Source of the DNA: Methanobacteriota archaeon | GTDB lineage: Archaea; Halobacteriota; Methanosarcinia; Methanosarcinales; Methanosarcinaceae | Direction of reading: 5' to 3' | Length of the DNA stretch: 6,505 bases | Assembly (NCBI GenBank): GCA_023399215.1 | Contig: JAEWQJ010000041.1 | Location: forward strand, 1-6,505 | In this document: positions 4,936 to 6,505 of the stretch, piece after piece | Numbering within the stretch: the stretch's first letter is position 1 | Layout: every line of letters starts with the position of its first letter | Notes under the pieces: generated by a model | Databases searched by the model: none | What the model saw: the letters and a program-made list of their open reading frames with translations, nothing else | Told to the model about the DNA's origin: nothing | Made by a program: the position numbers and the translations under genes

Positions 4936-6504
4936 GTGCCTGAAAATAAAGCGAAATTCCTCCTTGTACTACTCATATTATTTTCTCTCATGCCCTTTCC
5001 GGCCAGAGCAGACTTCTCCAATCTTGCAGTCTTAAACGAAATCAGCGGCAAGGTAGCAAAGCCTGGAGACCTGGTGGAGTTCAGCTTTACTGTAGAGAAA
5101 GGATACAATACTTCTGAAAGCACATCAGTTACATTTTTCATAGATAAAGTCCCCGAAAACTGGACTGCAGGTATCTATGCAGATGGCACTCAGGTAAGCC
5201 AGATTACTTTACCCGAAGAAGCTGATGAACGGGAATTGACTCTTAAGGTAAGAATTCCTGAAAACGCAAAGGACGGAGCATATCCTGTAAAAATAGGTTT
5301 ACAACCTTATGGAGAAAGTATCAGAAATTATGATAAGATGTATCAAGAATTTACAGTAACGGTTGACAGGAATGCGATGTCCAACCTGGAAATTTATTCT
5401 GACATTCCTGGAAAAAAGACTCATCCTGGAATTCCTGTCAGTTTCGGGGCTACTATAGAAAACAAATATAAAAGTAGGGCAAATTTTCAGATTTATCTTG
5501 TTTCCAAACCCGAGAAATGGGGAGTTAACTTGCTTTCAACGGATGGAGGCCGGATTACCAGGTTAGGAGTCCCTGGGGAAGGAAGTCAGCAATTTAGTGT
5601 TACCGTAAATCCTCCAATCAATGCAACCAAAGGAGATTATGAAATTTTAGTGGCAGCATGTCCAGAAAAAAGCAATCAAAGTGTGCTCTTGCCTCTCAGT
5701 GTAACAATAAATCCCGAGCTGGCCAAAAATGAGGATTTGAGTGCGTACGTCGAATTTAATTCGAGCATTGTTGGACTTGCAATTCGGCCCGAAAAGACTG
5801 CAGAATTTGCTGTTTCCTTGAGAAGCAGGTATGATCAGCCACTTAAACTAAATCTTAAAGTTTTGAGCCAGCCTGAAGGTTGGAACACGGAATTTGTCAC
5901 TGACGATGACGAAGACGAAAGGCTTTCTTCCGTTATGCTTGGTGCAGGTGAAGAACAGGCTTTCACTGTTAAGGTCAAACCTTTCCTGAATGCTACAAGT
6001 GGACTGTATCCAATCACAGTTGCAGCAGTAAGTGGAGATCGGACTGTTTCCAGGCAACTTGAGGTAAATATCAATAACAATCTCGAAAATGCAGAACTGC
6101 TTAAAGTCGATTCAAGCCCCAGTGAATTAACATTGAATCCTGGCGGCTCATCTGAAGTAAGAGTTAACGTAGAAAATAGAGGAAATGATCCTCTTGAGGA
6201 TGTCACTCTTGAAATTAACGAGGTAACCGGAATCACAAGTCAGATCCAGGGTTTTGGAACGATAGAAGAACTGGAAGCAGGAGAGTCCAAAACCATACCT
6301 GTGCAGATTACTGCAAACGCCAATGCAGGTTCTGGAGTTAAGGAAATTTTCATCCGGGCAAAGAGTGACGACATTGTTAGTTCTGAGAAAAGTATCAAGG
6401 TGAATATTGAAAAATCATCAAGTAGCGGGCTTCTTGGCATAGCTCTTCTGGGCTTTGCAATTCTTGTGCTTGTTTTTGTAGTACGTAAATTCGGAAGGCG
6501 GTAA
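4936..6504 (+). CDS. Secreted membrane-anchored protein with four NEW3-like beta-sandwich domains
   Basis: This complete 522-residue protein starts with GTG, set by AAGGA five bases upstream. A signal peptide (hydrophobic core about residues 8-20, likely cut after ARA at 25) is followed by four tandem domains of about 110-120 residues: roughly 27-145, 148-259, 262-378 and 382-492. The first three each show the pattern P-x-x-W (PENW, PEKW, PEGW), then a gly- or acid-rich loop, a FTV/FSV strand and a NAT/NAK-xGxYP/YE turn; the fourth begins with LNPGGSSEVRVNVENRG, typical of NEW3/CARDB-type domains. An acidic loop DDDEDE lies at 323-328. A single membrane span (about 498-516) and the tail RKFGRR anchor it with the domains outside. 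Such proteins often stand beside ABC-2 transporter genes in methanosarcinal genomes, so a transporter may follow beyond the right edge; this is inference. No enzymatic site was seen. Confidence 0.88.
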   Translation: MPENKAKFLLVLLILFSLMPFPARADFSNLAVLNEISGKVAKPGDLVEFSFTVEKGYNTSESTSVTFFIDKVPENWTAGIYADGTQVSQITLPEEADERELTLKVRIPENAKDGAYPVKIGLQPYGESIRNYDKMYQEFTVTVDRNAMSNLEIYSDIPGKKTHPGIPVSFGATIENKYKSRANFQIYLVSKPEKWGVNLLSTDGGRITRLGVPGEGSQQFSVTVNPPINATKGDYEILVAACPEKSNQSVLLPLSVTINPELAKNEDLSAYVEFNSSIVGLAIRPEKTAEFAVSLRSRYDQPLKLNLKVLSQPEGWNTEFVTDDDEDERLSSVMLGAGEEQAFTVKVKPFLNATSGLYPITVAAVSGDRTVSRQLEVNINNNLENAELLKVDSSPSELTLNPGGSSEVRVNVENRGNDPLEDVTLEINEVTGITSQIQGFGTIEELEAGESKTIPVQITANANAGSGVKEIFIRAKSDDIVSSEKSIKVNIEKSSSSGLLGIALLGFAILVLVFVVRKFGRR

Positions 6505-6505
6505 G

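Noticed and set aside
4875..5141. Minus-strand open frame of 88 codons over the start of the NEW3-like gene
   Set aside because: It is antisense to a signal peptide and first domain that are well supported, and the product has no recognisable features.
5835..6440. Three minus-strand open frames inside the NEW3-like gene
   Set aside because: They are antisense shadows with serine- and leucine-rich products typical of reverse-read coding DNA.

Overview
The window looks like a piece of a methanogenic archaeal chromosome, most likely Methanosarcina or a close relative. This is inferred from AT-rich DNA, archaeal ribosome sites of the GGAGGTG type, TATA-like boxes, T-tract terminators, and several secreted beta-rich surface proteins (PD40/TolB-like propellers, a PPC-like domain, NEW3-like repeats). 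No sequence search was possible, so the genus is a judgement rather than a match.

Layout. Minus strand, read right to left from about 4600: a small secreted PPC-like protein (4051-4470); a hairpin/T-tract terminator (4002-4040); a membrane-anchored extracellular TolB-like beta-propeller (2235-3971); two tightly packed ABC-2 permeases (1373-2230 and 1358/476-1360); a second copy of the hairpin/T-tract (358-413); and the first 111 codons of a second TolB-like paralogue that runs off the left edge (1-334). Plus strand: one complete gene (4936-6504) for a secreted protein with about four NEW3-like beta-sandwich domains and a C-terminal membrane anchor. The 465 bp between the divergent genes (4471-4935) is non-coding and dense in structure.

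How the parts may work together. The propeller gene ends 4 bp before the first permease gene, which ends 12 bp before the second, so the three are probably translated as one unit: an outer-face sensor or substrate-binding propeller plus a heterodimeric ABC-2 channel. No ABC ATPase is in the window. The second propeller paralogue, preceded by the same hairpin, suggests that the propeller (perhaps the whole module) was duplicated in tandem, and the ATPase may lie beyond the left edge.

Most interesting region: 4481-4750. The same 26-bp sequence occurs twice, perfectly inverted, and each copy reads outward into a TATA-like box, one facing each divergent gene. This is either a small TA-flanked MITE-like insertion with outward promoters or a shared control site. 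Downstream on the minus strand, the predicted leader of the PPC-like gene has a 13-bp hairpin and then three segments that can pair in two mutually exclusive ways, one of which masks the ribosome binding site.
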